Shown piece by piece: positions 50,844-59,825 of a stretch of 64,000 nt of DNA. Location of the stretch: positions 1 through 64,000 of the forward strand of contig JADJMO010000017.1 of NCBI GenBank assembly GCA_016709545.1. Reading direction: 5' to 3'. How positions within the stretch are numbered: the first letter of the stretch is position 1; each line of letters starts with the position of its first letter. The DNA is from Myxococcales bacterium. GTDB taxonomy: Bacteria > Myxococcota_A > Polyangia > Polyangiales > JADJMO01. The notes beneath the pieces are model-generated. The model saw nothing but the letters and a program-made list of their open reading frames with translations, had not been told where the DNA came from and did not search any database. The position numbers and the translations under genes were made by a program.

Positions 50844-51359
50844 TCAGTCGGTCGCGCCGTCGGCCGCGTCGGTCGCGTCTGCCGCCGCGTCGGTCGCATC
50901 TGCCGCCGCGTCGGTCGCCGTCTCGTCGGCATCCGCGGCGTCGCTCGTCGCGCTGTCGGTCGCGGCGCTGTCAGTCGTGTCCGCGCTGGCGTCGGTCGCG
51001 TCGCTGGCGTCCGTCGCGTCGGCCGCGTCGCTGGCGTCCGTCGCGTCGCTCGCGTCACCCGCCTCGCCGTCGGCGCTACCGTCGGAGCCCGTCTCGGTGA
51101 AGCCGCCGGTCTCGCCGCGCTGCTCGACCTTCCATGTGGCGAGCGTGCCCGCGGGGCAGACCGCCACCACGTCACCATAGATGCAGACCTGCGGACCCTT
51201 GCACGCGAGCCCTGTGTTGGGCGCGCTCGCGGGGCACGGCTCGGGCGGCGGCGGCGCGGTGCTGATGCCGTTCCCGCCGTTGCCGCAGCCCACGCCGATG
51301 CCCACGACGAGCAAGACGGCGCCGAGCAGCGCGGGGACGACGATCGACCGGGTACGCAT
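50844..51359 (-). CDS. Lipoprotein ending in a long Asp/Ala/Thr/Ser repeat
   Basis: 171 residues. The lipobox is GIGVGC. A short Cys-containing domain (CPASAPNTGLACKGPQVCIY) is followed by about 75 residues made almost only of D, A, T, S with repeated DATDAS/DAADAT units running to the stop. Other lipoproteins here use the same composition as a linker before a folded domain, but no folded domain follows here. It may be a surface polyanion, or a gene that lost its passenger. Confidence 0.7.
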   Translation of the reverse strand: MRTRSIVVPALLGAVLLVVGIGVGCGNGGNGISTAPPPPEPCPASAPNTGLACKGPQVCIYGDVVAVCPAGTLATWKVEQRGETGGFTETGSDGSADGEAGDASDATDASDAADATDASDATDASADTTDSAATDSATSDAADADETATDAAADATDAAADATDAADGATD

Positions 51360-51380
51360 GGAAGTCCGGGCGTTAGCACA

Positions 51381-52868
51381 TCACGGCGCGCGGAGCGCCT
51401 GCTTCTGCACCTTGCCCATGGCGTTGCGCGGCAGCTCGGAGAGCACGCGCAGCGCCCGCGGGAGCTTGTACGGCGCGAGCTCTTTTGCCGCGAACTCCTT
51501 GAGCGCCTCGAGGGTCGGGGCCTCGCGTCCTGCACGCACGACGATGCAGGCGGTGACGATGTCGCCCCAGGTCTCGTCGGGCGTGCCGATGACCGCGACC
51601 TCGCCGACGTCGGGGTGCGCGCGCAGCACCTCCTCGATCTCGAGCGCCGAGATCTTGTAGCCACCGCTCTTGAGGATGTCGCTCGAGGCGCGGCCGAGCA
51701 GGCGCACGTAGCCGCGCTCGTCGCGCACGCCGACGTCGCCGGTCTGGAAGCGACCCTCCGCGTCGAACGCCGCGGCGGTGGCGGCGGAGTCGCCGAAGTA
51801 GCCGGTGAACATCTGCGGCGAGCGCACACGGAGCTCCCCGGGCTCGCCGCGCGGCAGGACCTTGCCCGCCTCGTCGCAGAGATCGATCGCGACGTGCGGC
51901 AGCTCGGTGCCGACGAGCCCCGGGGCGCGCTCGCCGACGTAGGGGTTGGAGAGCGCCATCCCGATCTCGGTCATGCCGTAGCGCTCGAGGATCGCGTGCC
52001 CCGTGGCCGCGGCGAACCGCGCGTGCAGGCTCGCCGGCAGCGCCGCCGACCCGCACGTGAAGAGGCGCATCGACCGGAGCGCTGCGGTCATCGACGCGCG
52101 CTGGGCAGGCTCTGCCGCCTCGAGCGCCTCGACCAGCTTGGCCACCATCGGCGGCACCATCATCATCACGGTGGAGTGCGCGAGCCGCTCGAAGACCGTC
52201 TTCGGATCGAAGGTGGCGAACCGCACCTCGGCGCCCGCCCAGAACGCGCCGAGCAGCGCGACGACCACGCCATGCGTGTGGTGCAGCGGCAGCACGTGGA
52301 GCAGGCGATCGGTGCGCTTCCACTGCCAGGCCTCCTCGAGCGCCCCGAGCGTGGCCGCGACGCCGGCGTGCGAGAGCACCACGCCCTTGGGCTTGCCGGT
52401 GGTGCCCGACGTGAACAGCATGATGGCGGGCGCCGCGTCGTTCGGCTCCGCGTCGTGCGCGAACACGGTCTTGCGCGGGCGATCGAGCACGACGACCGGC
52501 AGGCCCTCGCGCACCGGCTCGAGCTTGTCGGCGAGCGCGTTCGTGGTGATCAGCACCTCGGGCTGCGCCACGCGGATCACGTGCGCGAGCTCCGCGCTCG
52601 TGTGCAGCGGCGAGAGCGGCACCGCGGTGCCCCCCGCGAGCAGGATGCCGAGCAGCGTGTCGACGTACCCGCGCGAGGGCGGCGCGAGGAACGCGATGCG
52701 CGCGCCGGCGAGGCTCGTGCGCACACCGCGCAGCTGGGCCGCGAGCGACCGCGACCGCGCGCCGACGGCGCCGTACGTGCCCGCGCCGTGGTCGGACTCG
52801 GTCTCTTCGAGCACGCCGAGGTCGGTGCCGACCGGGTGGAGGGCGAGCCTTTGGAGGAGCGAGGACAA
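51381..52868 (-). CDS. Acyl-CoA synthetase (malonyl-CoA synthetase/AMP-binding family)
   Basis: 495 residues. The P-loop is IMLFTSGTTGKPKGVVLSHA, then VLPLHHTHGVVVAL, ILERYGMTEIGMALSNPYVG, FQTGDVGVRDERGYVRLLGR, ILKSGGYKISALEIEEVLRA and PRNAMGKVQKQAL with the catalytic Lys. The spacing and RYGMTEIGM block resemble MatB-type malonyl-CoA or methylmalonyl-CoA synthetases, though other acyl substrates are possible. It precedes the Asp/Ala lipoprotein by 21 bases. Confidence 0.9.
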   Translation of the reverse strand: MSSLLQRLALHPVGTDLGVLEETESDHGAGTYGAVGARSRSLAAQLRGVRTSLAGARIAFLAPPSRGYVDTLLGILLAGGTAVPLSPLHTSAELAHVIRVAQPEVLITTNALADKLEPVREGLPVVVLDRPRKTVFAHDAEPNDAAPAIMLFTSGTTGKPKGVVLSHAGVAATLGALEEAWQWKRTDRLLHVLPLHHTHGVVVALLGAFWAGAEVRFATFDPKTVFERLAHSTVMMMVPPMVAKLVEALEAAEPAQRASMTAALRSMRLFTCGSAALPASLHARFAAATGHAILERYGMTEIGMALSNPYVGERAPGLVGTELPHVAIDLCDEAGKVLPRGEPGELRVRSPQMFTGYFGDSAATAAAFDAEGRFQTGDVGVRDERGYVRLLGRASSDILKSGGYKISALEIEEVLRAHPDVGEVAVIGTPDETWGDIVTACIVVRAGREAPTLEALKEFAAKELAPYKLPRALRVLSELPRNAMGKVQKQALRAP

Positions 52869-52878
52869 CGGGGTCTTG

Positions 52879-53310
52879 CTACGCGCCCTCGTCGGGCTCG
52901 AGCGACTTGACCTCGTCGAGGATCTCCTCGACGCGCTGGTCGGAGATGCCGAGCGCCTTGCCCAGCTCCTCCATGAATTGCTTCTCCTCGTCGAGGACGA
53001 TGCCGTCGGCGAGCGACATGGTGCAGGCGAGCGCGAAGGCGTGCTCCTTGTCCTGCATGCGCGGGAGGCGACCGGCGATGGAGCGCAGGCGCGTGGCGCG
53101 GCCCTCCTTGGCCTTGCCCTTGAGCTTGAGGAGGACGCCCTTGACGTCCTCGGCCCGCACCGCGCCGCCGCAGATCCCGACGACGCTCGAGACGAACGCC
53201 TCGCGCTCCTTGGGGCCGAAGTCTTCGTCGGCGTTGGCCGCGAAGTACATGGCCTCGATGAGCGCCTCCATCTTGGGCGTGACCGTCGACTTCTTCTCGT
53301 CCTCGCTCAT
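52879..53310 (-). CDS. TerB-like helical protein
   Basis: 143 residues, no signal peptide, Lys/Glu-rich. MEALIEAMYFAANADEDFGP, AFALACTMSLADGIVLDEEK and LGKALGISDQRVEEILDEV match the all-alpha TerB/DjlA-N fold, including the acidic D/E-x-D pairs thought to bind metal. It is ten bases upstream of the acyl-CoA synthetase gene. Cellular role unknown. Confidence 0.8.
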   Translation of the reverse strand: MSEDEKKSTVTPKMEALIEAMYFAANADEDFGPKEREAFVSSVVGICGGAVRAEDVKGVLLKLKGKAKEGRATRLRSIAGRLPRMQDKEHAFALACTMSLADGIVLDEEKQFMEELGKALGISDQRVEEILDEVKSLEPDEGA

Positions 53311-53346
53311 GGTCGGCCGAGCATAGAATCGAAACGGCCGGCCGCT

Positions 53347-53916
53347 CTAGACGAATTTGCGGAGCACGAACTTGAGCAGCAACCGGGGCACGAAGGTGGC
53401 CTCGACCAGGGCGCCGGCGAGGGCGCGGTGGGCGTCCACGAACCGCGTGGACCACACCTGGAGCACGACCACGAACACGATCCCGGCCACGGCGACGAAA
53501 CGCCGGAGCGGCGGCCCCAGCTGGACCTCGGTGACCGCCCAGAGCAAGCCCACCGTTGCCGCGAGCTCCAGCGGCGCCGCCCGCAGCTGCGGCGACGACA
53601 CCTTGGCCAGCTTGGCGAACAGGGCCGCCCCCGCGATCAGGACCCCGAAGGCGAAGGCCAGCCGCCGACGGAGGTTCGGGTCCTCGAGGGACCGGAGCAA
53701 GTGTGCAGGGAAGAGCAGCAGGAGGGTGGCCGGGATCCAGAACCCCGCGGTGGCGGCGCCGAACCCCGGGACCTTGACCTCGATGGAGGTGGAGACGAGC
53801 GTGGACTCGATGCCGCCCACGATGCCGGCCACGACGGCGGCCCGGAAACAGGCGATGCCCACCACGTCCAGCGTGGACGGGGTCTCCTCGTCTTCGTCCT
53901 CGGGGGCCTCGCTCAC
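53347..53916 (-). CDS. Multi-span membrane protein, unknown
   Basis: 189 residues. An acidic N-terminus (SEAPEDEDEETPS) leads to about five hydrophobic helices (ACFRAAVVAGIVGGIES, FWIPATLLLLFPAHLL, FGVLIAGAALFAKLA, VAVAGIVFVVVLQVW). The GTG at 53916 overlaps the glutaredoxin stop (GTGA), so they are co-translated. No family recognised. Confidence 0.65.
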   Translation of the reverse strand: MSEAPEDEDEETPSTLDVVGIACFRAAVVAGIVGGIESTLVSTSIEVKVPGFGAATAGFWIPATLLLLFPAHLLRSLEDPNLRRRLAFAFGVLIAGAALFAKLAKVSSPQLRAAPLELAATVGLLWAVTEVQLGPPLRRFVAVAGIVFVVVLQVWSTRFVDAHRALAGALVEATFVPRLLLKFVLRKFV

Positions 53917-54182
53917 CCGCCCGTCATTACCAGACGCTCGAGCTCGCCGCGCCGGTCCAGCGCGTTGATGTCGTCGAAACCGCCGACCGGCGTGTCGCCG
54001 ATGAAGATCTGCGGCACGGTGCGGCGGCCGGTGGTCTGCACGAGCCAGGCGCGCTTCTCGGCGTCGCCCTCGACGTTGATTTCCTGGAAATCCCAGCCCT
54101 TCTTCTTCAAGAGCATCTTGGCCCGCACGCAGTACGGGCACCAATCGGTCGTGTAGACCGTGATGGGCTGCTGCGACTTCAT
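53913..54182 (-). CDS. grxC: Glutaredoxin 3-type protein
   Basis: 89 residues. The dithiol site is TTDWCPYCVRAKMLL, the cis-Pro loop RRTVPQIFIGDTPVGGFDD. It reduces disulfides using glutathione. The start at 54182 follows the family N-terminus. It shares an overlapping boundary with the membrane protein downstream, a link whose meaning is unclear. Confidence 0.93.
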   Translation of the reverse strand: MKSQQPITVYTTDWCPYCVRAKMLLKKKGWDFQEINVEGDAEKRAWLVQTTGRRTVPQIFIGDTPVGGFDDINALDRRGELERLVMTGG

Positions 54183-54222
54183 GGCCTTCGGATGCTCCCT
54201 TCACGGAAAGGGTAGCAAGTGC

Positions 54223-54250
54223 TTGACAGGGTGCGAGGGCCGACTAAGTT
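54223..54250 (+). promoter_or_regulatory. Sigma-70-type promoter for tRNA-fMet
   Basis: TTGACA (54223-54228), a 16-base spacer and TAAGTT (54245-54250) sit 16 bases before the tRNA 5' end. The -35 box is a perfect consensus, rare in this GC-rich window. Confidence 0.7.
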
Positions 54251-54266
54251 GAGCGACCCCAACTGA

Positions 54267-54341
<75 letters not shown>

Positions 54342-54353
54342 AGTAGACCAAAG

Positions 54354-54386
54354 GCCCCGTTCGGCACCCGCCGAGCGGGGTTTTTC
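54354..54386 (+). terminator. Intrinsic terminator after tRNA-fMet
   Basis: CCCCGTTCGGC, a short loop and GCCGAGCGGGG form a strong hairpin followed by TTTTT at 54381-54385. It ends the tRNA transcript 13 bases after the CCA. Confidence 0.85.
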
Positions 54387-54466
54387 GTTTCTGCACGCCT
54401 CACGCGTTCGCGGGCTGCGTCCATCGAACTCCTGGTCGCGCGAGTTCCCTCGTTCGGTCGGGCGAC

Positions 54467-55468
54467 CTAGCCGAGCGCCTCGAGCCAGAGCGACAGCGCG
54501 ACGGCGTTGCGGAGGTCGGACCGGGTCCGCTCGGCCTCGGCGAGCGCAGCCGCGAGCTTGATCGCGTGGTCGTCCAGCGTGCGGACGGCGCGGGCGACGA
54601 GGGCGGGGAACGGCTCGCACGCGGGTGGGAGCGCGCGGGCCTCGAGGCGACCCACGTAGCCGACGCGCACGGCGAGCAGCGCGTGTCCCGCGGCCCCGAC
54701 GAGCGCCCGGGCGGCCTCGGGGCGGAGGTGCGGGACGAGCGCGCAGACGGCGTCCATCCCGGTCACGCCGTGCAGCAGTGTGAAGAGACTCGCCGGATGC
54801 GACTCGCCCTCGACGAGCAAGTGCACTGCGGCCCGCCGGAGCTCGGCGGCCGCCTTCGCAGGGTCGTCGTCGAGGCGGAGCCGCCCCGCCACCGTGCGCA
54901 GCGTCGGGTGCGCGGTCGCGCGCGCGAGGAGCGTCCCGGTGATGAGACCCGGCACGTGCACGAGCGCGTCGGGGGCCGGCGGCAGGATCGCGAGGGCCTC
55001 GGGCAGGAAGAGCGGCGGGAGGTCCGTGAGGAGCGCCTGCGGCAGCCGCTCGTCGCGGCTCGAGGCGTACGCGAGCGCGCGGGCGAGCTCGTCGAGGCGC
55101 ACGGGGGAGGTGGCGCGGGCCAGGGCACGCACCGCGTGGCCCACGCGGATCACCCCGTGGAAGGCCGCGCCGGCGAGGCTCGGGCCGAGGACGTCGAGCG
55201 TGCGCGCCGAGAGCACGTCGGTCAGCCCGTGCTGCGCGAGTGCTGTCCGCTCCTCGCGGACGCGGCCCGCGAACCCTGCGAGGGCCATGCTGGGCTCGTC
55301 GGCGAGCGGGCGGAGGCGCGGGACGTAGCGGGCCACGAAGGCGTCGATGGCCTCGGGGGCCAGGCGCTCGAGGGCCTCGACGGCCATCGCGGTGTGGTCG
55401 GTGAGGGCGGGGCCGTACTCGGGACTCGTCGTCGCGAGCGCCGAGAGGGCGCGATGGGCGGGGGTCAT
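54467..55468 (-). CDS. Questin oxidase-like protein (DUF4243 family)
   Basis: About 333 residues. ALTDHTAMAVEALERL (the DH-x-A substrate-side motif), AGAAFHGVIRVGHAVRALA and DDHAIKLAAALAEAE are the family blocks. The fungal homologue opens anthraquinone rings by Baeyer-Villiger oxidation. Bacterial members are uncharacterised. The ATG at 55468 (MTPAHRAL) fits better than the upstream ATG at 55516, whose added 16 residues are compositionally odd. No biosynthetic cluster surrounds it. Confidence 0.75.
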   Translation of the reverse strand: MTPAHRALSALATTSPEYGPALTDHTAMAVEALERLAPEAIDAFVARYVPRLRPLADEPSMALAGFAGRVREERTALAQHGLTDVLSARTLDVLGPSLAGAAFHGVIRVGHAVRALARATSPVRLDELARALAYASSRDERLPQALLTDLPPLFLPEALAILPPAPDALVHVPGLITGTLLARATAHPTLRTVAGRLRLDDDPAKAAAELRRAAVHLLVEGESHPASLFTLLHGVTGMDAVCALVPHLRPEAARALVGAAGHALLAVRVGYVGRLEARALPPACEPFPALVARAVRTLDDHAIKLAAALAEAERTRSDLRNAVALSLWLEALG

Positions 55469-55585
55469 GGCCGAGAAGGTGGGTGCGGCGGGCGCGTGAC
55501 GCGAGCGATGCGCCAAGGGGTCGGAGAGATGCCAATGGATTGGCGGCTAGGACGGTAAACCGTCCAGGTCGCGATCCACGGGCCT

Positions 55586-56317
55586 CTACTCGCAGATCAC
55601 GGTGAGGGTCTGCGACGGCGCACCACACGTCGCGCCGATCCCTCCCCAGTTCGCGGAGTTCGAGCACGGGTGAATGGAGAACCCCGTCTCGCAGGCGCAG
55701 CCTCCGAGGTTGACCACGAGGCTGATGACACCCGCTCCACCACACCCCACGCTCACGCTCCACGAGTTCGAGCCGCAGGGCATTCCGATGGCGGTCCCCG
55801 TCCGCAGCGCCTGGCAGATGGCGTCCGCTCTGGGCCCCGAGATGCCTGGCTCGCTGCAGCTGACGCCGACGGCGTCCAGCGAGCCTTTCACGGTGATCTT
55901 CGAGTAGACCTTCGTGGACGACAGGCTCTTGCGAAAGGCGTCCCAACTCGTGCACTGGGTCGTCGGCGCGACGCCCGCGCTGAAGGACTGACTGAACGTG
56001 CTTCCGCCACCGCCATCATCGGCGGCGTCGGCGCCGGCTTCGGTCGCATCGGAGGAGGTGGTGTCGGAGCTCGTGCTGTCGGTCTCGACCGTCGTGTCGG
56101 TCGATGGAGCGTCCACGCCGACGTCGGCGCCACCACATGCGCACACGCCGAACCCCGTCCCATCGTCCTTGCAGCTCTGGACGCCGGTGCCGCCGCCGAC
56201 GCAGAGACACGACTGCGTCACGCCCGGCACGCAAGCGCGGGCAGGACTGGACGTGTCGGCGCCACAACCGACCGAGAGAGCGAAGAGCCACGCGATCGAT
56301 ACGACCAGGGTTCTCAC
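55586..56317 (-). CDS. Cys-rich-module lipoprotein, unknown
   Basis: 243 residues from a GTG start. The lipobox is FALSVGC. It carries the module CVPGVTQSCLCVGGGTGVQS ending DGTGFGVCAC, an Asp/Thr/Ser linker, and a 115-residue C-terminal domain with six or more cysteines (AICQALRTGTAIGMPCGSNS, LVVNLGGCACETGFSIHPCS). The same module begins the divergent gene at 56559, with near-identical DNA in inverted orientation. Surface exposure is inferred. Confidence 0.75.
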   Translation of the reverse strand: MRTLVVSIAWLFALSVGCGADTSSPARACVPGVTQSCLCVGGGTGVQSCKDDGTGFGVCACGGADVGVDAPSTDTTVETDSTSSDTTSSDATEAGADAADDGGGGSTFSQSFSAGVAPTTQCTSWDAFRKSLSSTKVYSKITVKGSLDAVGVSCSEPGISGPRADAICQALRTGTAIGMPCGSNSWSVSVGCGGAGVISLVVNLGGCACETGFSIHPCSNSANWGGIGATCGAPSQTLTVICE

Positions 56318-56558
56318 CCTCGAGAGTGTAGCAATGGGTGGATGCGTCCGAGCGACTTCTGGCACTGACGCGGCCCGCGCTTGGGCTGAGCTTGCGACGG
56401 GCGTGCGCCCGAAGACACTGCAAAGCGAAGCGCTCGGGACTACTGGACGACGCTCGGAGTCGACGAGGAGTTCCAGATCCGGCAACGAACATCCCGCCGC
56501 AATCGCGCCACGAGCGTGTCGATGATAGCGTCTGGATCCAGATCTCTCGGGGGTTTCC

Positions 56559-57728
56559 ATGCGCGTGTCCATCGTCGTTCCGCACGTCTTCGTTCTGGCG
56601 ATCACCCTCGGCAACGCAGCGGGTTGCAGCAGCTCGAGTCCAGCGGCGCCCGCGTGCGTCGCGGGGACGACGCAGGCGTGCCTGTGCGTCGGCGGAGGCA
56701 CGGGCGTCCAGAGCTGCAAGGACGATGGGAGCGGCTACGGCATCTGCGACTGCGGGGCCGACACTGGGCCGAAGGACACCGGGACCGATTCCTCAGCTGA
56801 GACCTCGCTCGACTCCACCACTCCCGACGCCGACGCGACGACGAGCGAGACGGCTGGCGAGACCAGCGCCGACGCGACGACCGACGGCGCGACGGACTCG
56901 GGGGGTGGGAAGTTCACCGGAGCGACCGCCGCGAGCTGGGAATCTCGGAAGGGCGATCTGGGCGGACCGACGGGCTTCAGCGAGTACACGTCGGCCGGGG
57001 TCGGCTACTTCTTCGCGACCTACGCGAACTCGGGCGGCGCGATGGCTCGGTACGACATCGCCACCGACTCCTGGACGCCGGTCCTGAAGAACCCGTGGGG
57101 GATCGAGAACTACAAAGGCCTCGGCTGGAGCGGAGGCTTCCTCTACCAGGCCAAGGACAACTACATGTACCGGTACACGATCGCGTCCGACAGCTGGGCG
57201 AACGTCGCGTCGGCGCTACCCGGCACCTTCTCGTCGATGCACGCGCACGACGACGGCACCAAGCTGTACACGCTCGCCTCCGACGGGACGAACCGGCTCG
57301 TCGTGTTCGACACCGCGACGAGCCTCGTCACCTATACGACCGGGCCCACGGGCACCGTCTATCACCCGCGCCTCGCGTGGGATGGACTGACCAAGGCGCT
57401 CTACATCGCGCCCTCCGCCGACCTCACCCTGCTGTGGTCGTACACCCCGGCCACGGGAGCGATAGCTGCGCGAGCGGTCATCCCCGAGACGACGATGGGC
57501 CGGGCCTTCTGCTCGGACCGAGCAGGCCACATCTACGCGACCGGAGACAACAGCAGCGCGTTCTCGTCGAACGTGGTCTGGCAGTACGACACCGCGGCCA
57601 ACACGTGGAAGAAGGTCCCGGACCTTCCGTTCGTCCACGGCTCGAATGGGGCGTGCACGGTGACGGACGACGGCTGGCTCTACGTCGCGAACGGCATCGA
57701 CAAGCTGGCACGCCTCAAGCTGCTCTGA
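56559..57728 (+). CDS. Kelch-like beta-propeller lipoprotein with Cys-rich module
   Basis: 389 residues. Lipobox GNAAGC, then CVAGTTQACLCVGGGTGVQS ending DGSGYGICDC, an Asp/Thr/Ser/Glu linker of about 60 residues, and a propeller. Blade motifs include MARYDIATDSWTPVL, YRYTIASDSWANVAS and VWQYDTAANTWKKVPD. Binding partner unknown. It is divergent from the gene at 55586, sharing a 241-base intergenic region. Confidence 0.8.
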   Translation: MRVSIVVPHVFVLAITLGNAAGCSSSSPAAPACVAGTTQACLCVGGGTGVQSCKDDGSGYGICDCGADTGPKDTGTDSSAETSLDSTTPDADATTSETAGETSADATTDGATDSGGGKFTGATAASWESRKGDLGGPTGFSEYTSAGVGYFFATYANSGGAMARYDIATDSWTPVLKNPWGIENYKGLGWSGGFLYQAKDNYMYRYTIASDSWANVASALPGTFSSMHAHDDGTKLYTLASDGTNRLVVFDTATSLVTYTTGPTGTVYHPRLAWDGLTKALYIAPSADLTLLWSYTPATGAIAARAVIPETTMGRAFCSDRAGHIYATGDNSSAFSSNVVWQYDTAANTWKKVPDLPFVHGSNGACTVTDDGWLYVANGIDKLARLKLL

Positions 57729-57860
57729 GGCGCACGGCGGTCTACCACAGCGATGAACGGATCAAGCTCTGCGCAAGCAGAGCAGGCGGAGCTGTGGGGC
57801 AAGGGATGGGATCGACCCAGCTCGTCTTTGCTGCCGTCGCGCCGTGGTAATACGTATGTC

Positions 57861-59807
57861 ATGGCCTCAGCGCAGTTCCGCTTCCGTGAGATCCTGACGA
57901 CCACGACCGCCGTCGGTGCGGTGGTGACCGGCGTCGTCCTGGGTGTCCCTGCCTGCGCTTCCGAAGTCGCGACCGCTCCCGAACCCTCCGACGGCGACGT
58001 CTCGGACGCCCCCGACGACAGCGCCGTCGGCGTCCTCAGCAGCGCGTGCGACAAGCCGGGAGCCCTCGCGTGCGCCGGCCACGCGCAGAAGCTCCAGCTC
58101 CTGTGCCAAGAGGGCAAGTGGGTCGCCAACGGCGTCTGTCCCGGCGATCAGATCTGCGACACCCGACCGGGCCCGACCGCCGGCTCCTGCCAAGCGCCAG
58201 ACCCGGCCTGCGTCGGGAAGACACCCCTCGCGCCTGTCTGCGAGGGCTCGCTACGGAAGGTCTGCGGGCGAGATCTCCTCGACCACGTCACCGCAACGTG
58301 TGCATCGCCCGAGCATTGCAAGCAGGGCTCGGGCGAACGGTGCGCGGAGTGTCTCGAGGGGTCACACCTCTGCAAGGGAGCGGCGCTGCAGAAGTGCGCA
58401 CCCGATCGTCTGTCCTACGTCGACGAGACGACGTGCCCCTCCGAGCCCCTGTGCGACGCCACCACGGGAGCCTGCAAGCCGCCCCTGTGCGCGCTCGGAG
58501 ATCATCGCTGTACGGGTGACATCCTCGAGACCTGCAAGGCGTCGTTGGCTGCGTGGGATCCGGTCAAGGTCTGCGGGGCTGGCCTGTGCGACGCCGTAGC
58601 CAAGGCCTGTCGCGACTGCGTTCCAGGGACGAAGGACTGTGCGGCGGGCGAAGTTCCGAGAGAGTGTGACGCGAGCGGTCACTGGAAGGCCAGCTCGGCC
58701 TGCACCGGGTCCACCCCACTCTGCAAGGCGGGAGCCTGCGTCGCCGGAGCCTGTGCCGCCGGTGAGTATCGCTGCAGCGGCGACAACCTCGAGGTCTGCA
58801 AGACGAGCTTGACGGGGTTCGACCCGGTGAAGGTCTGCGGCGCTGGGCTCTGCGATGCCGTCGGCAAGGAGTGCGACGAGTGCAAGTCGGGCACCGCGGA
58901 CTGCGTGGGTTCGACCCCGCGGGCCTGCGACTCGACCGGACACTGGAAGTCGCTGACGGCCTGCTCGGGGACGACGCCCGTCTGCAAGGCCGGCGTGTGC
59001 ATCGCGAGCTTCTGCACCGCAGGCGAGGTGCGCTGCAGCGGCGACACCCTCGAGACGTGCAATGCGGCGCTCACGGGGTTCGACCCGACCAAGGTCTGCG
59101 GCGCGGGCCTGTGCGACGCGGCCGGGAAGGAGTGCGACGACTGCAAGTCTGGCGCGGTCGGCTGCCTGGGAACCACGCCGCGCACCTGCAACTCGACGGG
59201 CCACTGGACCTCGCTCACGCCCTGCTCTGGCTCCACGCCAGCGTGCTCGGCCGGCGTGTGCGTCGCCTCCGGCTTCCCTGGGTCCACGCTGATCAGCGGC
59301 ACGGACTCCACGCTCATCAACGGGTGGATCGGCGTGTCGGCCGCCTGGACCCGTTGCTACGCGAAGTCGGTCGATGGCGCGTCGCCGTACACCTTCCACG
59401 CGAAGTGTGATGGCAAGGGCCCCTCGGTCGTGGTCGCCAAGCTGAGCACGGGCAAGATCATCGGCGCGTACGCCTCGCTATCTTGGGCATCTCTGACGCC
59501 CGGCAACTGGATGGGCGACGAGAAGACATTTGTGTTCTCGCTCACGAACAGCTTCAAACACGACTACATCACCACGATATTTCCGACTTCGTACACGCAG
59601 TGGACAGGTGCTGACCGAGGGCCCGCTTTCGGCGGCGGCCATGACTGGATGATCGACACCACCATGAACGGTGGCTACTGCTACATGGGCCACACGTTCC
59701 ATTGTCGCGTCGGCGCGGACGGCGGGACGGACACGGCCTGCCGGAACGATCTCTGCGGCACTTTCAACGGGTGGACGGTCGACGAACTCGAGGTGTGGGT
59801 GAAGTAG
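57861..59807 (+). CDS. Cys-rich repeat lipoprotein with C-terminal TLDc-like domain
   Basis: 648 residues. The lipobox is VLGVPAC. About three tandem 87-residue units carry CSGD-x-LE-x-C, GFDPVKVCGAGLCDA and GHWKSLT blocks with regular cysteines. From about residue 475 the fold changes to a TLDc-like domain: AWTRCYAKSVDGASPYTFHA, KIIGAYASLSWASL, FVFSLTNSF, FGGGHDWMID and WTVDELEVW. TLDc is mainly eukaryotic (OXR1, NCOA7, TLDC2), where it binds V-ATPase. An extracellular bacterial copy on a Cys-repeat stalk is unusual. Start at 57861 is chosen for the signal. Confidence 0.8.
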   Translation: MASAQFRFREILTTTTAVGAVVTGVVLGVPACASEVATAPEPSDGDVSDAPDDSAVGVLSSACDKPGALACAGHAQKLQLLCQEGKWVANGVCPGDQICDTRPGPTAGSCQAPDPACVGKTPLAPVCEGSLRKVCGRDLLDHVTATCASPEHCKQGSGERCAECLEGSHLCKGAALQKCAPDRLSYVDETTCPSEPLCDATTGACKPPLCALGDHRCTGDILETCKASLAAWDPVKVCGAGLCDAVAKACRDCVPGTKDCAAGEVPRECDASGHWKASSACTGSTPLCKAGACVAGACAAGEYRCSGDNLEVCKTSLTGFDPVKVCGAGLCDAVGKECDECKSGTADCVGSTPRACDSTGHWKSLTACSGTTPVCKAGVCIASFCTAGEVRCSGDTLETCNAALTGFDPTKVCGAGLCDAAGKECDDCKSGAVGCLGTTPRTCNSTGHWTSLTPCSGSTPACSAGVCVASGFPGSTLISGTDSTLINGWIGVSAAWTRCYAKSVDGASPYTFHAKCDGKGPSVVVAKLSTGKIIGAYASLSWASLTPGNWMGDEKTFVFSLTNSFKHDYITTIFPTSYTQWTGADRGPAFGGGHDWMIDTTMNGGYCYMGHTFHCRVGADGGTDTACRNDLCGTFNGWTVDELEVWVK

Positions 59808-59825
59808 CCTTCATCCGCTTGGTGA

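Noticed and set aside
54387..54466. A second tRNA or small RNA after the initiator tRNA
   Set aside because: No cloverleaf or hairpin beyond the terminator was found.
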